Source of the DNA: Comamonas sp. Y33R10-2
GTDB taxonomy: Bacteria > Pseudomonadota > Gammaproteobacteria > Burkholderiales > Burkholderiaceae_C
NCBI RefSeq assembly: GCF_019355935.1
Contig: NZ_CP079925.1
Location: 3,534,001-3,598,000, forward strand
Reading direction: 5' to 3'
DNA: 64,000 nt
In this document: positions 1 to 8,400 of the stretch, in pieces
Numbering within the stretch: position 1 is the first letter of the stretch
Layout of the letters: the number at the start of each line of letters is the position of its first letter
Translations under genes and position numbers: made by a program
Notes under the pieces: model-generated
The model's database searches: none
Seen by the model: only the letters and a program-made list of their open reading frames with translations
What the model was told of the DNA's origin: nothing

Positions 1-1
1 A

Positions 2-1129
2 ACCATCCAGCTCAGCCGCGTGCAACAACGCGCTGTGACCATTTTGCGTGAAGCATGGGCCAAGCCTGCGCTACTGATGGTGGATGAGCCCACGGCGGAC
101 TTGGATGGCTACGAGGCTTTTTTGCTGCTGGATGTGCTCAAACAGATTGGTCTGCACAGCAGCGTGCTGCTTGTCACGCACCAGCAGCAGCATGCTCAAG
201 CGGCAGCGCAGCACATGCTGCTGCTCGCTGGTGGCTGCATTCAAGAGGCAGGCAGCATGGCCGACTTTATGCATCGCCCCAGCAGCGCAGCGGGCCTGCA
301 ATTTTTGCGCAGCGGCAGTTGCGCCGTACCCATGCCGGGAACGCCTTTGCAAGAACTGGCTGACGATGTTTTTCCGCCACCTCCTTTGCCTGCGGCGGCG
401 TTGGCTGCCATTGCTGAGTTTGCGCAGCAGCCGGTTGCCGCAGTGACTGAGCTTGTTGCGTTGGCTGATGCCGTGCTCGAATCAGAGTCCGAGCGCGAAG
501 CTGAGCCTGTGCTCACGAAGCCGGCGCAGCCTGAATTACCTGTTGCAAAAGTTGCAGTTGCAGCATCAGCTGCCGCCTATCAGCCGCGCCCGATCAACTC
601 CGCCGTGCTAATGGAGATGCAGCCGCTGGTCGCTGCTCAAAATGCGGTTGCAGCCAGTCGTGGGCCCAATGGTTTTGCTTGGCTAGTACCGGGTCGCTTG
701 GCTGGCACGCCATGGCCGGGCGTGGTGCATGACATGGACGCCGACCTTAAAGCGCTAAGCCGCTGCGGGGTCACCATGCTCATCACGTTGACGGAAAAAG
801 ACTTTCCGCAAGAGCCTTTGGTGCGTCATGGGCTTAAGAATTTTCACTTACCGGTCTATGACCATGAGCCGCCAACTGTCGCTCAGATACAGATGCTGCT
901 GGCACGAATGTCAGCGGCTATGCGCCGCGGTGAAGTGTTGGCCGTGCACTGCCTGGCAGGCCTTGGACGTACCGGAACCGTGCTGGCAGCATGGCTGGTG
1001 CGCGAAGGCTTAACCGGCGAAGAGGCGCTGCGCCGAGTGCGCTTGATTGACGGGAAATACGTTCAGTCACAGGCGCAGGAAGCGCTGCTTTATGAATACG
1101 AAAATGCATTGCTGCTGAAGATGGGCTGA
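2..1129 (+). CDS. ABC-type ATPase fused to dual-specificity-type phosphatase (5' partial)
   Basis: The reading frame is open from the first complete codon, so the N-terminus with Walker A lies outside the window. The visible N-terminal part is the end of an ABC ATPase: a degenerate signature (LSRVQQ), Walker B with the catalytic Glu (LLMVDEPTADLDG), and an H-loop (LLVTH). An Ala/Pro/Glu-rich linker follows. The C-terminal ~150 residues look like a dual-specificity/cyclin-inhibitor-type phosphatase: a VPGRLAGTPWPG entry and a CX5R P-loop (HCLAGLGRTG; Cys codon at 950, Arg codon at 968), with a plausible general-acid Asp in the VYDHEP segment. The ATPase half resembles importer subunits such as PstB, but no permease is visible. 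Whether the ATPase works in transport is unknown. The domain calls are firm; the biological role is not. Confidence 0.75.
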   Translation, partial: TIQLSRVQQRAVTILREAWAKPALLMVDEPTADLDGYEAFLLLDVLKQIGLHSSVLLVTHQQQHAQAAAQHMLLLAGGCIQEAGSMADFMHRPSSAAGLQFLRSGSCAVPMPGTPLQELADDVFPPPPLPAAALAAIAEFAQQPVAAVTELVALADAVLESESEREAEPVLTKPAQPELPVAKVAVAASAAAYQPRPINSAVLMEMQPLVAAQNAVAASRGPNGFAWLVPGRLAGTPWPGVVHDMDADLKALSRCGVTMLITLTEKDFPQEPLVRHGLKNFHLPVYDHEPPTVAQIQMLLARMSAAMRRGEVLAVHCLAGLGRTGTVLAAWLVREGLTGEEALRRVRLIDGKYVQSQAQEALLYEYENALLLKMG

Positions 1130-1318
1130 TGCTCTAAGTGCCGCGAACAACCCCCTTGAGATGTCGTTGCTACGCCTTGTCGTATGCATGTACTGCCTGC
1201 GACTTAACGCCTCGTCTCAAACGCAAACCTTTGGTTGGCTGGGCGGTGTTAGCGGCTCTAAGCGCTTTGGCGTAGCTTACTTTGGCGTTGTTAAATTGAA
1301 ATGAAAGAAGTGAGAAAA

Positions 1319-1723
1319 ATGAGTTTGGATGCTGTTTTGGCGCAGGCCGTGGCCTCTGTTCCTGAATGTTTGGCTGCGGGCTATGTGGATGCTGCCTCGG
1401 GCATGCTGCTGTCGATTCGTACCGTGGATTCCCACCCACGTGAAGTGATTGATCTGGTGGCGGCTGCCACAGGTGATTTGTTCAATGGTCCCAACGTGTC
1501 CCTGATCGAATCCATGTTCAAGCGCTCGCGCGGCATTAGTGATGATGGCCACCACTACTTTCAAGAAATCATCATCAACAGTGACAACCTGATTCACGTC
1601 TTTTTGCGCAGCAAGAATGTGAGCGACTATGTGGCAGTGTTTGTTTGCCGTCGCACGGCTAATCTGGGTATGGCGCTGACCAAGGCGCGCATGGCCATGC
1701 CTGCGATTGAGGCTGCTGTATAA
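1319..1723 (+). CDS. Roadblock/LC7-like protein
   Basis: A 134-residue soluble protein with the alternating helix/strand pattern of small Roadblock/LC7 proteins, which in bacteria often act with small GTPases or as dimeric scaffolds. ATG 1319 is preferred over ATG 1301 because a purine-rich AAGAAGTGAG stretch lies just upstream of it, while 1301 has no ribosome-binding site. No signal peptide or membrane segment is visible. It lies about 190 bases after the ATPase-phosphatase gene and is followed by a terminator-like hairpin, so it is probably transcribed separately from the two-component genes. The family call rests on overall resemblance, so it is moderately certain; no function is proposed. 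Confidence 0.55.
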   Translation: MSLDAVLAQAVASVPECLAAGYVDAASGMLLSIRTVDSHPREVIDLVAAATGDLFNGPNVSLIESMFKRSRGISDDGHHYFQEIIINSDNLIHVFLRSKNVSDYVAVFVCRRTANLGMALTKARMAMPAIEAAV

Positions 1724-1775
1724 CTGCAGTCTCCCCCTGAGGCACTTGCTGTCTTGCTTGCTGTCTCTTGGCTTG

Positions 1776-1812
1776 AGGGCACGTCAGTTTTTACTGCGTG
1801 CCCTTTGTTTTT
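1776..1812 (+). terminator. Rho-independent terminator
   Basis: An inverted repeat AGGGCACG (1776-1783) / CGTGCCCT (1797-1804), with three further inner pairs (CAG/CTG), is followed by a T-rich run (1805-1812). It lies between the Roadblock gene and the response regulator. Confidence 0.7.
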
Positions 1813-1854
1813 GCTTGATTGCATTTGGCTCTGTCGCGACGCTATCCTTGCACC

Positions 1855-2514
1855 ATGCGTTTACTGCTTGTTGAAGATGACTCCATGATTGGTCAAGCCG
1901 TGTTTAGCTTGCTGCGCGGTGATGGCTATGTGGTGGACTGGGTGCAAGATGGCGCTCAGGCGGATACCGCCTTGCGTGATCACCAATACGATTTGGTGCT
2001 GCTCGATCTTGGTTTGCCCAAGATGGATGGCTTGCAGGTTCTGCGTCAACTGCGTGCTCGCAAAGATGCAACGCCGGTACTGGTGGCGACGGCTCGTGAT
2101 GCTGTGCGCGATCGGATTGCCGGCCTAGATGCAGGAGCCGATGATTACGTCATCAAACCTTATGACATGGACGAGCTGTTGGCCCGCATTCGAGCGCTGA
2201 CGCGCCGCGCTGCGGGTTACTTAGATGCTGTCTATGAGCACGCAGGTGTCATGCTCAATCCCAATACCCGCGAGTCCAGTGTGAGTGCTCAGGCTGTCAC
2301 GCTTTCGGGGCGGGAATGGGCGGTGTTGCAGGCTTTGCTGGCAAGGCCGGGCAGCACCTTGTCGCGTCAACAGCTGGAGGACAAACTCTACGGCTGGGGC
2401 GATGAAGTCAGCAGCAATGCGGTCGAGGTTTACATCCACGGCCTGCGAAAAAAACTGGGGGCAGCCGCCGTGTTGAATGTGCGCGGCCTTGGCTATATGG
2501 TGCCAAAGCCATGA
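1855..2514 (+). CDS. OmpR-family response regulator (QseB/TctD/PmrA-like)
   Basis: 219 residues. An N-terminal receiver domain shows the acidic pocket (E7, D8, D9), phospho-acceptor D51 in LLDLGLPKMDG and conserved K101. A C-terminal winged-helix DNA-binding domain follows (about 125-219, ending NVRGLGYMVPKP). ATG 1855 starts the protein exactly at the canonical MRLLLVEDD; an upstream ATG at 1819 would add 12 unrelated residues. The sensor kinase gene begins 6 bases after the stop codon, so the two form an operon and a cognate pair. The regulon and signal cannot be read from the sequence. Related pairs control tricarboxylate uptake, motility or polymyxin response. Confidence 0.92.
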   Translation: MRLLLVEDDSMIGQAVFSLLRGDGYVVDWVQDGAQADTALRDHQYDLVLLDLGLPKMDGLQVLRQLRARKDATPVLVATARDAVRDRIAGLDAGADDYVIKPYDMDELLARIRALTRRAAGYLDAVYEHAGVMLNPNTRESSVSAQAVTLSGREWAVLQALLARPGSTLSRQQLEDKLYGWGDEVSSNAVEVYIHGLRKKLGAAAVLNVRGLGYMVPKP

Positions 2515-2520
2515 AAAATT

Positions 2521-3894
2521 ATGAGTAAAAGCATCTCAAAATCTCAATGGAGCTTGCCCAGCTCTTTGGGCGCCAGGCTGTTGCTTTTCATTGGCATTGC
2601 CATTGCACTCGTGGCGGTGCTGCAGGGCACGCTGGCCTATCGCAATGCGCTGGAGCAGACCGATACGCTGTTCGACTATCAGATGCAGCAAACCGCTTTT
2701 GCCCTGCGCGCTGGCTTGCCGGTCGATGCGAAGGGGCGTGCGCAAGGCACGCCGCCTGAAGATGAAAACAACGAATTCATTGTGCAGGTCTGGACCAATG
2801 AGGGTTTGAGAATTTTTGAATCCGCGCTGGGTGATGCGCTGCCGCAGATGGCGGTGCTGGGCTTTGCCGACGTACCGGCTCGGGATACGACTTATAGAGT
2901 GTTTTCACTGCAAACGCGCTCACAAGTGATTCAGATTGCGCAGGATATGCGTGTGCGCCAGCTGTTAGCGCGTGATGCTGCTTGGCGTAGCTTGTTGCCG
3001 GTGGTGTTGCTTTTGCCCCTGCTGGCGCTGGCTGTGTGGTGGGTTATTCGCCAGTCGCTAGCACCCGTGCAGCGTGTGCGCCATGAACTGGCTGGACGCA
3101 AGCCTCATGATTTGGCCCCTGTTGCCATGCACGGCTTGCCCGATGAAATGCAGCCGTTGGTGCAAGAATTCAATAACTTGCTGCAACGTGCGCAGCAGGC
3201 GCTTGAGGCGCAGCAGAACTTTGTGGCGGATGCCGCTCATGAGTTGCGCTCGCCTTTGGCGGCTTTGCAGTTGCAACTTCAAGCACTGCAAAAAGCGCCT
3301 GATGAAGCTGGGCGAGAGAGTGCTCAAGCGCAGCTGGCAGCAGGTATTGAGCGTGCCAAGCGATTGGTGGAGCAATTACTGGCGCTGGCCAGGCAAGAGG
3401 CAGCTCAGTCATCTTCTGCAGATGGCGCTGAGTTGGCTAATTTGCAAGCGCTGGTTGCGCAGGCGTTAGCCGATGCCGCGCCCGCAGCGCAAGCCAAAGG
3501 TTTAGATATGGGCTTGAGCGAAGACCCGTTGCTGCAAGCCGCATTTAGCGTATCTGCGGATTCACAGGCATTGGCTGTGCTGCTGCGCAATCTGCTAGAT
3601 AACGCCATTAAATACGTACCTAAAGGCGGTAGGGTCGATGTGGGCTGGTTGCAGGATAGCAGTGGCCGCGCACTGGTGGTTGAAGACTCGGGGCCTGGTA
3701 TACCTGTTGCCGAGCGTCAGCGTGTGTTGCAGCGTTTTGTGCGGGGAGTGGATGCAGGCGGTATGGCGGGTGGCAGCGGGCTGGGCCTAGCTATTGCTCA
3801 AAGTATTGCGCAGGGCTGCGGAGCGCAAATTTTGCTGGATGAATCCCCTGTATTGGGAGGGTTGCGCGTCAAAATTTGTTGGACTACGGCCTAG
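2521..3894 (+). CDS. Two-component sensor histidine kinase (QseC/TctE-like)
   Basis: 457 residues. Two transmembrane segments (about 18-40 and 158-178) flank a periplasmic sensor of ~115 residues. A linker precedes the dimerisation/phosphotransfer helix with phospho-acceptor H240 (DAAHELRSPL). The ATPase domain has an N box (LRNLLDNAIKY, about 357), a G1 motif (VEDSGPGIP) and a G2 motif (GGSGLGLAIA). All catalytic motifs look intact. It is cotranscribed with the response regulator immediately upstream (6-base gap). The ligand is unknown. Confidence 0.92.
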   Translation: MSKSISKSQWSLPSSLGARLLLFIGIAIALVAVLQGTLAYRNALEQTDTLFDYQMQQTAFALRAGLPVDAKGRAQGTPPEDENNEFIVQVWTNEGLRIFESALGDALPQMAVLGFADVPARDTTYRVFSLQTRSQVIQIAQDMRVRQLLARDAAWRSLLPVVLLLPLLALAVWWVIRQSLAPVQRVRHELAGRKPHDLAPVAMHGLPDEMQPLVQEFNNLLQRAQQALEAQQNFVADAAHELRSPLAALQLQLQALQKAPDEAGRESAQAQLAAGIERAKRLVEQLLALARQEAAQSSSADGAELANLQALVAQALADAAPAAQAKGLDMGLSEDPLLQAAFSVSADSQALAVLLRNLLDNAIKYVPKGGRVDVGWLQDSSGRALVVEDSGPGIPVAERQRVLQRFVRGVDAGGMAGGSGLGLAIAQSIAQGCGAQILLDESPVLGGLRVKICWTTA

Positions 3895-4026
3895 TCCGAC
3901 AAGCGAATGTATGAAATTGAAAGATATTACATCTTGAGATGAAATGCCTCGTGGTGGGTCCGCTCAAGCAAGTTCATCCATTTCTACATCACCTATTTTG
4001 ATTCTGACTGTATTAGAGGTCGTACG

Positions 4027-5046
4027 ATGACATCGATTGTTCAGCGTCTTTCCCAAACCGTGACAGTTGCGCAGACTCTTTCTGAATTCACGCGGCCGCT
4101 GCTTGAGATCATTATCGACGTCACGGATCTAGAGTCGGCTTACCTCACCACCGTGGATGAGGCACGAGGAGTGCAAAGTGTTCTGTACTCCCTCAACAGC
4201 GCAGCAATGAACATCCCAGAAGGGCTGGACGTTCCTTGGTCAGACACCTTGTGCAAGCGCGCTTTGGAAGAGGGGCGCATCTTTACCGAGAATGTGCCCG
4301 AGTGCTGGAATGATTCTGAGGCTGCGCGAGCGTTGAACATAAAGACCTATGCGAGCACGCCAGTGCGCTTTGCCAATGGCAAACTCTATGGCACGTTGTG
4401 CGCTACGAGTAGCAAATCTCAGTCGATAAGTGACGAGGCTGCAGATGTGTTGCAGCTATTTTCAAAAATCATTGCTGGCTTTGTCGAGCGTGAGCAGTTG
4501 GTCAAATCGCTGCAGCGTGCCAATGAGGAGTTGGCATCGCTGGCCATGCTGGATGCTTTGACGGGCCTGCCCAATCGACGTTGCGTGACTGAAGAACTTA
4601 ACCGGGTCATCTCTCACTGCCGGCGCACGCGTGAGTGGGTGCTGGTGGGTTTTATCGATCTTGATGACTTTAAGCAGATCAATGACCAGTTTGGCCATGA
4701 AGCCGGTGATGCGCTGATGCGTATTTTGGCGGAGCAACTGAGCAAAACCTTGCGCGGCCGTGACATGCTGGCGCGCTTTGGCGGAGATGAGTTCGTCATG
4801 GTTGGCGCGGGTCCCCTTTTGCAAGAAGATGGCGACCCCGTGCTTACAGATTTGCAAAACCGTCTCTCGCTCGCCTCGGTTGCGAGCGTCGTGTTGGCTG
4901 ACGGTCGCAAGATTGACTACGCCGGCGCGAGTGTCGGCATGGTCTGCCTGATGCCGGACGAAACGGACGTGGGCGACGCTTTGCAAAAAGCTGATGCGGC
5001 TATGTACAAGGTCAAGGCTTCACGCAAACCGCAGGAAGTGGCCTAG
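4027..5046 (+). CDS. GAF-GGDEF diguanylate cyclase
   Basis: 339 residues, cytosolic, with no membrane segment. The N-terminal ~155 residues form a GAF-type sensor (for example the APVR/LYGTLCATSS-like core near 110-130). The C-terminal half is a GGDEF domain (DALTGLPNRR at 176-185; active-site GGDEF at 252-256). An RxxD inhibitory I-site (R243-D246) sits five residues before GGDEF, so product inhibition by c-di-GMP is expected. The active site is canonical, so the protein is predicted to make c-di-GMP from two GTP. It is preceded by a 132-base gap after the sensor kinase and followed by the poly-G tract. Confidence 0.93.
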   Translation: MTSIVQRLSQTVTVAQTLSEFTRPLLEIIIDVTDLESAYLTTVDEARGVQSVLYSLNSAAMNIPEGLDVPWSDTLCKRALEEGRIFTENVPECWNDSEAARALNIKTYASTPVRFANGKLYGTLCATSSKSQSISDEAADVLQLFSKIIAGFVEREQLVKSLQRANEELASLAMLDALTGLPNRRCVTEELNRVISHCRRTREWVLVGFIDLDDFKQINDQFGHEAGDALMRILAEQLSKTLRGRDMLARFGGDEFVMVGAGPLLQEDGDPVLTDLQNRLSLASVASVVLADGRKIDYAGASVGMVCLMPDETDVGDALQKADAAMYKVKASRKPQEVA

Positions 5047-5064
5047 ACATGAAGTTCTCCTTCT

Positions 5065-5100
<36 letters not shown>

Positions 5101-5175
5101 GAGAATGGATCGAACATCACGTTGTGACAACCCATTGCCTTCAAGAAAATCTCAATAACCTCTAATCCAGGCAAT

Positions 5176-5204
5176 AAAAAAGCACCTTAAAAGGTGCTTT
5201 TTTA
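5176..5204. terminator. Bidirectional Rho-independent terminator
   Basis: A perfect 8-bp stem AGCACCTT/AAGGTGCT (5181-5188 / 5191-5198) is flanked by an A run on the left and a T run on the right, so it can terminate on both strands. It sits directly 3' of tRNA-Arg on the minus strand and also downstream of the diguanylate cyclase. Confidence 0.85.
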
Positions 5205-5205
5205 T

Positions 5206-5280
5206 TGGTATCCCGAAGTGGAATCGAACCACTATTTATTTCTTAGGAGGAAATTGTTCTATCCATTGAACTACCGGGAC
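5206..5280 (-). tRNA. tRNA-Arg (anticodon CCU)
   Basis: The reverse complement folds into a 75-nt cloverleaf: a 7-bp acceptor stem (GTCCCGG with TCGGGAT, containing two G-U pairs), D stem GTTC/GAAC, anticodon stem ATTTC/GAAAT with loop CTCCTAA (anticodon CCT), T stem AGTGG/CCACT with loop TTCGATT, discriminator A and an encoded CCA. It reads rare AGG arginine codons. A terminator follows at 5176-5204. Confidence 0.95.
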
Positions 5281-5493
5281 ATCTATTAGTACCTGTAAGC
5301 ACCGTTAGGGCTGCAAACAGAGTGCAATCTAGCCTGAATTCTACCCTGCGTTGCAGTGCTTCTGGATGCTTGGCAAAGCACAGCTCGATCAGGTCACCAC
5401 TCCAGCGGTACTAGCCCGTAATGTGTGGCGATAGATGTATTAAAAATGATAGCTTTAAGTCTTTATAGATCAATGGCTATAGGCTAATTTGGC
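5281..5493. other. Intergenic region between tRNA-Arg and tamB
   Basis: Holds the promoter and leader of tRNA-Arg (reading leftward) and the 3' flank of tamB. No convincing -35/-10 pair, open reading frame or direct repeat of the tRNA end (attachment site) was found by eye. Confidence 0.4.
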
Positions 5494-8400
5494 TTAATCT
5501 TTGCGTAGGGTGTAGACGATATCCATCGCGCTGGTCATGCCCGTCTGGGCTCGCAGGGTGACGCTGCGCGACAGGTCGTAGAAGATATAGATGATGCCCA
5601 TGGCCCCTGACAGGCTCTGCTCATAGGTCAGGTACAGCTTGTCTGACAGGCGCTTGCCCATGGTCAGCGCAGCGCCTGATGCATTGCTGCCATCGCCGCC
5701 GCCTTTGAAGCCGACTTCATCAAGTCCTAGATTGCCAGCAATCTTGCTGCTGGAACTATTGCCACCGGCCAGCAAAGCCATAGCGGCTTGTTGCAGCAGG
5801 GCGCTGCTGGCACCACCAGTGGCAGGATCGCGGCCCATGACGACCCAAGAGAGTTTTTCTGCATCGGGCAAATCAGGGTCTGAGTACAGCAGCACGCGGG
5901 GCGCGCTGGCGGTGCCCAGCACCTGTACACCGGCCTTGACGGCGATGTTGGGGCGCAGGGCCAGAATGTCCAGCGATGGGTTGTTGTAGGGGCCGTTGAA
6001 GCGGATCAGTCCATTTTCTACATTCAGGGACTGGCCCCATGCACGGTAGCGGCCTTGTTCAGTGCGAATTTCTCCGGTCACGCTTGGCGGGCCACCCACA
6101 TAGCTAGCGCCTTTAACCTCCAACTCACCGCGCAGACGGGTGCTGATGCCAAAGCCCTGCAGCGCAAAGTCGCGCCCCATGTTGAGCTTGACGAGTATGT
6201 CCGGCACTTTGCGCGGTGTGGCACGGGCCTGTTCTTTGCGGGCTTCGCGCTCGCTGCGCAAACGTTCTTCCTCTTCGGCTTTGCGCGATGCGGCGGAGCG
6301 CACGACTACGTCTTTATCGAGCGAGGGCGCAGACTCCTCGGGCAAGATGATGGAGGCGCGATCAACCGTGAGATCGCCGCGCAGCGTGAACTGGCCTTGC
6401 TCCAACTTGGCTAGTAAATCTCCAGAGACACTTACTTGTCGGTCTGCGCGCACCAGCACTTGCAGCTTGCTGGCCTTGGCCTGCAAGTTCATGCTCAAAC
6501 CCGATTCGCTGTTTTTCCCGGCCGGCGTGAACTCGGCGTAGCCTGTACCCACTAACGTGCCGCCATCTTCAGGGGCGCTGGTCAGATTGCCGCTGTAGCC
6601 CAAAATGCGAGATTGGCTGCCCTTGCCGCCTTTGAAGCGCAGATCGCTAATGTCAAAGCGCGTGCCTTGCAGCTTGGCATGCATCAGGCCGTCGCGCAGA
6701 TCGATCCCATCGAGCAATGACTGAATGCTCAAGGTATCGGCTTTGATATTGCCTTGCCACTGCGGATCTTGCACAGTGCCGCTGATAGTGGCATCCGCCG
6801 CCAGCGTGCCCTGAATGCGCCAGCCTGGCGGTGCAAACAAGGCCAAGATGCCAATGTCCGGCATGTTGGCGCGCAACTGACCGGTAAGAGCTGACGTGCC
6901 GGGCAACGCCCAGCCGCCTTGCTGGTAGCTGAGTTGGGTGCGTAAATCGGCATTGATGGTGCCTGCGCGTTCGCTGTCCCACAGTAGCTTGGCAGTGACT
7001 TGACTGCCTTGCGCCTGCACATTGAGGCTCACGTCTTTGATGCGCGCGCGCATGCCCGCGCCGCTGATCTTGCGGGTGCGTGTGCTGCCCGCACGAGTAG
7101 CGGTGGGGCCGGTGGTCTGAACGACAGTGGTGCCAGATCCATCGTCCACTGCCAGCCTCAGATCGCCTGCGGCGCGCTCTACCGTGATGTCGGCTTTGAG
7201 GTTTTTACCTAATGTGTCCAGATTCCAGCGTCCGTTAAAACTCAGGTCGCCAGACAAGCCAGCGGCTTCAAGTGGCGGATCATCGTCACCCATGCTGAAC
7301 GCGTCTACCCAGGCTAAGGGAATGCCAAGCGCTCGACCTGCACTGCGCACACCCCATGCGCCGCTTGCGGTGCGAGTGATGGAGCTTTCGTCCCATGCCA
7401 GTTGCGCAGGGCTTAATGCTTCGGTGCTGGTGCGGCGCATCTCCAGCTTGGGCGGTGTAATTTGCAGCTTGCCAGCGCTGAACTGGTAGACGGTATTGAG
7501 TACGGTGTTGCCACTGGTGCGCTGCGTGATTTGCACTGGCGCGCCGGGTTGCAGTTGCACGGCCCACGGGCCGGGCTTGGCGCTGCCGGGTTTGAGCTGT
7601 GCTTGCAGCGTTTGAAGGCTGGCTTGCCAGTCCAGCGGGGCCATATCTTTGCCCGTTGCTAGGCCGGCTTGCACAGCGGTGTTGATCTGCACGCTTTTGC
7701 CTGCTTGTTGCGCTTGCGCAATGAGGTCAATTTTTGCGTTCTCAGGGCTACCGTTAAGAGCCAGTTGAAGGGCAGGAATAACAAGGGCCTGATCGGCGGC
7801 AGTGCCGGCTGCTTGGTAGCGAATTTTGTCGCCTTGCAGCTTTGCCTGCACTTGCAAGCCGCTGGCTACGATTGGACTGCCATGGGCGGCATTGAGGCGA
7901 TTGAGCAGGTTTTGCCAGCCGCCTTGCAGCGCCAATTGCAGCTGGGCAGAACCGTCGAGTTTTGCACCCGCCAGCGGGTCTTTGATACCCGGCAGTTTGC
8001 GCAGCCACTGCGATACGCTGGACAAAGATGACAGCTGCAGCTGGCTTTGCACCTTGCCGCTGGTGGGCGCCATCTGCCCATCCAAACTCAGTTGTGCACC
8101 GGGGATAGATGCTTTGAGCTGCGCTTTTGCTTGCTGAGATTCGGTGTTGAACTCAATGCTCTGAGCATTCACCTTGGCCTGTAGCGCATCTAGTTCTAGT
8201 GTTTTCAACTGCAGCAGGGGGGCTTGCCACTGGCCGTTGGCGGCCAGAGTCTGAATGCGAAGTGCTTTGCCTGTCGGCTTGCCTGCGGCATGCAGGTCCA
8301 TGGAGAAAGCAACGGCTGGTGCGGCTTGCGTTGCCTCTTGATCAGCGGGGTTGAGGGGGACTGGCAGCGTCAATGTCTCGGCTTGCAGCGAGCCGTTGAG

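Noticed and set aside
1170..1439. Minus-strand frames around the Roadblock gene
   Set aside because: They overlap the start of a better-supported + strand gene and have no domain or ribosome-binding site.
5200..5300. tRNA-Arg as an integration site
   Set aside because: tRNA-Arg(CCU) is a common integration target, but no direct repeat of its 3' end, integrase or foreign genes are visible nearby.
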